A stretch of DNA of 64,000 bases from Gordoniibacillus kamchatkensis (lineage in GTDB: Bacteria > Bacillota > Bacilli > Paenibacillales > NBRC-103111). A program made the position numbers and the translations under genes. A model generated the notes under the pieces. That model searched no databases. It saw only the letters and a program-made list of their open reading frames with translations, and was not told where the DNA came from. Location of the stretch: assembly GCF_000829455.1 (NCBI RefSeq), contig NZ_JXAK01000030.1, forward strand, positions 1-64,000. The letters are read 5' to 3'. This document shows positions 61,056 to 64,000 of this stretch, piece by piece; the stretch's first letter is position 1, and each line of letters opens with the position of its first letter.

Positions 61056-61133
61056 CGTATGTACTTCCTTTCGAGGCAAGTTATGGATGCGATAGCGCTG
61101 ATTATAGTACATAATTTCAGAAACGTAAAGTAG

Positions 61134-61200
61134 TTCGTTAAATAACGAAATATATGCGCTTTCGTTATTTTTGTTGACCGCGCTTTGCGCATTAAGTAAC
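61134..61200. promoter_or_regulatory. Divergent promoter region with palindromic operator
   Basis: The perfect 16-bp palindrome TTCGTTAAATAACGAA lies at 61134-61149, with a TTCGTTA half-site at 61161-61167. For the plus-strand regulator, TTGACC (about 61174) and TAACAT (about 61197) are 17 bases apart. A repressor bound here would control both the MFS gene and the regulator. Confidence 0.55.
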
Positions 61201-61258
61201 ATAGGAGCATGAGAGCAGACGGGAATTGCCGTCATACCGCCGGATGGAGGAGCTTTTC

Positions 61259-62170
61259 ATGCAGCTGCAGTTCACCTATAAAGACACTCACGAGTTCGTC
61301 ACAAGCTTTTTAACGTACGTATGCAAAAGCGTTCTTCGCCGCTCCGACCGGGACAAGAAGTGGGAAGCCGCCATCGGGAAAAAGCTGCCCGAACCGGTCC
61401 AGGCGGCGCTTGCCCAAGATGAGAAGGCCGGCAAATTCAGCAAAATGGGGTTCATTCATCTTCTGGCGGAGGCGTGCCCGTTTGCGGAAGCGGGCCAATT
61501 CGTGTCGTGGCTTCGCGAGCAAAGCGCAGGGGACATTTACGAGCATTTGTCGCCGTATATGAAGCAGTTTCCCGAGGAGCTCGGCAGCTTGCGGGATAAA
61601 ATCGCGTCCTATCTCGAAGCGTGGTACGAGGCGTATTTTGCCCATATCGACCGCGAGCCGCTGAATCTGCTGCAGCAAGAAGCCGCAGACCGGATGCGGC
61701 AGCTGAAGCGTATGGCCGACGCGGACGCTTTCGTTGAGGAAGTGACGAACGGCCTCGTATTTCAAGAGCAAGAGCGGCTGCAGAAGCTCGTTTTGACGCC
61801 GCAATATCACGCCGCTCCGCTCAACTGGATTTTTACGTTCGACCATGTCACCCTGTGCCATTACGCTTTCGATACGTCGAAGTACGACGAAGAGGAGCCG
61901 TCCCGGCTGTTGAAGGAAGCGGCGAAGGGGCTGTCCGACGTGAACCGGCTGAAAATGCTCCGTTTCCTGCGCGGCGGCCCCCAGAGCTATATCGATGTGG
62001 TGAAGCATATGGGTTTGGCCAAAAGCACGGTATACGAGCATATGCTCATACTTCGCTCCGCCGGTTTGATCCGTTCTTATGTCGTCGGGGATTCGGCCGT
62101 CGCGTACGGCTTAAGACGCGAAGGGATCAGCAAACTGCAGCAGGAGCTGGATAGCTGGCTGCGAATATAA
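61259..62170 (+). CDS. ArsR-type winged-helix regulator with long N-terminal ligand domain
   Basis: 303 aa from ATG 61259 after GGATGGAGGAG. Residues ~1-210 are a mostly helical domain of unknown type. Residues ~218-300 are the wHTH: 'GLSDVNRLKMLRFLRGGPQSYIDVVKHMGLAKSTVYEHMLILRSAGLIRS'. This DUF5937-like architecture is common in Bacilli. It is divergent from the MFS exporter, which it probably controls through the TTCGTTA palindrome. Confidence 0.82.
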   Translation: MQLQFTYKDTHEFVTSFLTYVCKSVLRRSDRDKKWEAAIGKKLPEPVQAALAQDEKAGKFSKMGFIHLLAEACPFAEAGQFVSWLREQSAGDIYEHLSPYMKQFPEELGSLRDKIASYLEAWYEAYFAHIDREPLNLLQQEAADRMRQLKRMADADAFVEEVTNGLVFQEQERLQKLVLTPQYHAAPLNWIFTFDHVTLCHYAFDTSKYDEEEPSRLLKEAAKGLSDVNRLKMLRFLRGGPQSYIDVVKHMGLAKSTVYEHMLILRSAGLIRSYVVGDSAVAYGLRREGISKLQQELDSWLRI

Positions 62171-62185
62171 AGGGAGGGCTTGCCG

Positions 62186-62443
62186 TTGGAATGCAGAGTG
62201 GGCTGTGCGGCTTGCTGTATCGTAATCTCGATCTCATCGCCCATTCCCGGAATGCCGCAAGGAAAGCCGGCGGGTGTACGGTGCGTACAACTGGCGGACG
62301 ATAACCGGTGCCGTTTGTTCGGCATGCCGGAGCGTCCCGCCGTGTGCGCCAGCCTGAAGCCCGCGGAGGAAATGTGCGGCCATTCGAATGAAGAGGCCGC
62401 AGCGATCTTGTCGCGGCTCGAGCGGGAGACCAAGCCTTCGTAA
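62186..62443 (+). CDS. YkgJ-family cysteine-cluster protein
   Basis: 85 aa. TTG 62186 is seven bases after GGGAGGG; TTG 62180 is too close. Cysteines in CRVGCAACC, GVRCVQL, DNRCRLF, AVCASL and EEMCG give the YkgJ (Zn/Fe-S cluster-type) pattern, here in a short version. Likely binds a metal or iron-sulphur cluster; the role is unknown. The stop TAA overlaps an in-frame ATG (62443) of the next open frame, but the next gene probably starts at 62482. Confidence 0.83.
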   Translation: MECRVGCAACCIVISISSPIPGMPQGKPAGVRCVQLADDNRCRLFGMPERPAVCASLKPAEEMCGHSNEEAAAILSRLERETKPS

Positions 62444-62481
62444 TGCGAGCGTTGCCCATACTTTTGAGCAGGGGGACCGAA

Positions 62482-63456
62482 ATGGCGAAATGTAATGTGG
62501 GAGACTTGCCGGAATACAAGCATTTTCGGCTTGAGCAAGCGGCGGAGGGAGTATACGCCGCCATATCGGTGCCGGGGACAGGTTCGCTCGGCAATGCGGC
62601 TATCGTCGATCTTGGCGACGCGACGCTTGTCGTGGATACGTTTCTGACGATTCAAGCCGCCGAGCAGCTGCGGGACGCTGCGGAGCGTCTGACCGGCCGG
62701 CCGGCTTCTTACGTGTTCAACACGCATTGGCACGCGGACCATACGTTTGGCAATCAAGTGTTTGCGCCTGCGGCGCAGATCATCTCTACTTCCCGGACAC
62801 GTGATATTATGGCCGCGTTCGCGAAAGAACGGTTGCCCCAGCAATTGGCCGAGCCGGAAGCTCTTCACAGAGCGATTGACGAATGGGAAGAGCAAAGCAA
62901 GCAGGTGAGCGATGCCAAGCTTCGGATGGAGATGGAATGGGAAGTCGCAAGCGATCGCGAGTATATGAGAGCGCTCCCTAATGTCGTCTATACGCTGCCG
63001 GCGATCACGTTCGAGCAGCAGATTACGCTGCATGGCAGCCGGCGGAGCGCGCAGCTGATCACATACGGCGGGGGACATACGCAAAGCGACGCTTTTGTCT
63101 ACTTGTCGGAAGACAAAATCGCCATAACTGGGGACCTGGTGCTCTCCGGCCATCATCTCGTCCTGAGATTCGGCAACCCGCAAGAGTGGCTGCACATCCT
63201 GGATCAGGTGGAAGCGCTGCAAGCGGAAATTATCGTACCCGGCCACGGGCCCGTTTGCTCGCCGGACGCGATCGGTAAGGCCCGGACCTATTTGAAAGAT
63301 ATGTTCGCTTTGGCCGAACACCTCGTGCGAAGCGGAGGCAGCCCGGACGCGGTGCAGGTGCCGGAAGCTTATCGAAGCTGGTATTTTACATCGGACTTCA
63401 AAACGAATCTGGAAGTGCTTTGTGCGAAGCTGACTGAATCAGCCGCCGAACAATAA
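62482..63456 (+). CDS. MBL-fold metallo-hydrolase (QuiP/CphA-like group)
   Basis: 324 aa from ATG 62482 after CAGGGGGA; an in-frame ATG at 62443 is less likely. Metal site THWHADHTFGN (about residue 84), with further ligands GGGHTQSDAF (about 197), 'AITGDLV' and VPGHGPV (about 255). It belongs to the broad lactamase_B group that includes glyoxalase-II-like thioesterases and sulphatases. The substrate is unknown. It is the third gene of a head-to-tail set (regulator, cysteine-cluster protein, hydrolase, DinB). Confidence 0.87.
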   Translation: MAKCNVGDLPEYKHFRLEQAAEGVYAAISVPGTGSLGNAAIVDLGDATLVVDTFLTIQAAEQLRDAAERLTGRPASYVFNTHWHADHTFGNQVFAPAAQIISTSRTRDIMAAFAKERLPQQLAEPEALHRAIDEWEEQSKQVSDAKLRMEMEWEVASDREYMRALPNVVYTLPAITFEQQITLHGSRRSAQLITYGGGHTQSDAFVYLSEDKIAITGDLVLSGHHLVLRFGNPQEWLHILDQVEALQAEIIVPGHGPVCSPDAIGKARTYLKDMFALAEHLVRSGGSPDAVQVPEAYRSWYFTSDFKTNLEVLCAKLTESAAEQ

Positions 63457-63468
63457 GGAGGAAAACGC

Positions 63469-63945
63469 ATGCTCACGGCCAAAGACGCGATTATATACAA
63501 TTTCCGGGAAACGCGCCGGCGTTCCATCCTGTGCTGGAGAGCGATACCGAAGGAGATGCTGGACTGGAAGCCGGACGGCGAAGCGATGTCGATCGGGGAG
63601 ATGATCCGGCATGTATGGACCGCCACCTATTGGTACCAGCGTATATTGATGAACCGCGGTTCCTTGCAAGCGGAGGAGAGCGGCCCTTTCGACTCGATCC
63701 CGGTTACCGCCGCGGAAACGGAGATCGAGCTGTCCGAGCCGTATTTTCAAGATTTTCTGACGTATGTGTCAGGATTGGCGGAAGAAGACATCAGTGCGGC
63801 AGTCATTGACCGAAGCGACGTCGGCTACCGCCGCACCCTCGGCGACATGCTGCTCCGGATCGCTTATCACGAGTCCGTGCATACGGGGCAATTGCTGCAA
63901 TATATGCGGATGGCCGGACTGGACAGGCCGAAAGTGTGGGACTAG
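63469..63945 (+). CDS. DinB-family (four-helix bundle) protein
   Basis: 158 aa from ATG 63469 after AAGGAGG. Helical DinB fold with metal-type histidines at MIRHVWTATYWY (about residue 48) and 'IAYHESVHTGQLLQYMRMAG' (about 135-150). DinB/YfiT-like proteins bind a divalent metal; several act as thiol-dependent transferases or DNA-damage-induced proteins of unknown activity. It follows the MBL gene by 12 bp. Confidence 0.9.
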   Translation: MLTAKDAIIYNFRETRRRSILCWRAIPKEMLDWKPDGEAMSIGEMIRHVWTATYWYQRILMNRGSLQAEESGPFDSIPVTAAETEIELSEPYFQDFLTYVSGLAEEDISAAVIDRSDVGYRRTLGDMLLRIAYHESVHTGQLLQYMRMAGLDRPKVWD

Positions 63946-63958
63946 GCCGCCGGCGCCG

Positions 63959-64000
63959 CTAGCCGATAATCCGATTGACAAAATGGTAAATGTCCGAATA
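63959..64000 (-). CDS. Possible C-terminal end of a minus-strand protein (partial)
   Basis: On the minus strand the window edge reads YSDIYHFVNRIIG followed by TAG at 63961-63959, convergent with the DinB gene. Thirteen codons are too few to identify. It could be chance, but the hydrophobic-basic ending and position look like a real gene end. Confidence 0.3.
   Translation of the reverse strand, partial: YSDIYHFVNRIIG

Overview
The window looks like a chromosomal segment of an endospore-forming Paenibacillaceae bacterium (Paenibacillus/Cohnella type). The signs are a tricistronic gerA-gerB-gerC germinant-receptor operon, a YjcZ-type sporulation peptide, strong AGGAGG ribosome sites with frequent GTG/TTG starts, ABC sugar importers without their own ATPase, a ydaO-type c-di-AMP leader, and moderately high GC. 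No rRNA, tRNA, prophage or CRISPR array was found. The only clear mobile DNA is the right end of an IS3-family element at the left edge.

Layout. 1-99: IS3-family end. 200-5310: sugar ABC import operon (lipoprotein receptor, two permeases, PHP-type metallohydrolase) behind a promoter with two LacI-type operators and a cre-like site. 5320-7550: MarR regulator and a drug-efflux MFS pump. 7551-8941: remnant of a heavy-metal P-type ATPase, a Phd/ParE toxin-antitoxin pair and a VOC protein. 9028-11345 (-): secreted Fn3/lipase-like hydrolase. 11481-15184 (-): germination operon. 15360-24412: alpha-glucan island (GH15, glucose-dehydrogenase-like ADH, DUF4912 protein, a GH57-GT4 fusion, a nucleotidyltransferase relic, a KTSC protein and a DUF4912-like/GT4 fusion). 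24743-28229: YjcZ peptide, purine-type permease, DUF3311 plus sodium:solute symporter. 29398-34668: PrpR-N regulator with kdgT-dtnK-pdxA2, a probable D-threonate (acid sugar) catabolic unit. 34764-36167: Tet(L)-like efflux pump. 36205-39055: c-di-AMP riboswitch with terminator, an RCK-N-like protein and a two-component system. 39135-40688: small repeat protein, VOC protein and ArsR regulator. 40690-42187: 1.5 kb of non-coding repeats. 42188-45612: DUF202 protein, gnd, 6-phospho-3-hexuloisomerase, gluconokinase-like kinase. 45714-52304: serine hydrolase, double GNAT, DsbA/FrnE-like protein, membrane protein, gluconate permease, phytoene/squalene synthase-like protein. 52423-58488: MerR/TipAS regulator, ArsR + DUF2087, AbrB-type membrane protein, GlsB, YrdB, MBL hydrolase + TetR, methyltransferase. 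58503-63945: nagA, MFS pump divergent from an ArsR-like regulator, cysteine-cluster protein, MBL hydrolase, DinB protein.

How parts may work together. The GH15 enzyme, glucose dehydrogenase, gluconate permease, gluconokinase and 6-phosphogluconate dehydrogenase would form a glucan to glucose to gluconate to pentose-phosphate route, although they lie in three separate blocks. The 15-24 kb island also carries a one-polypeptide branching enzyme/GT4 synthase and DUF4912 modules, which suggests a non-GlgABC way of building and degrading an alpha-glucan. This is the best candidate for an under-described system.

Caution on sequence quality. Eleven single-base indels break nine otherwise well-conserved genes, most of them in short homopolymers. 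This pattern fits an incompletely polished assembly better than mass pseudogenisation. Genes typed 'pseudogene' for one such indel may be intact in the organism. Functional names here come from reading the sequence; no database search was run.
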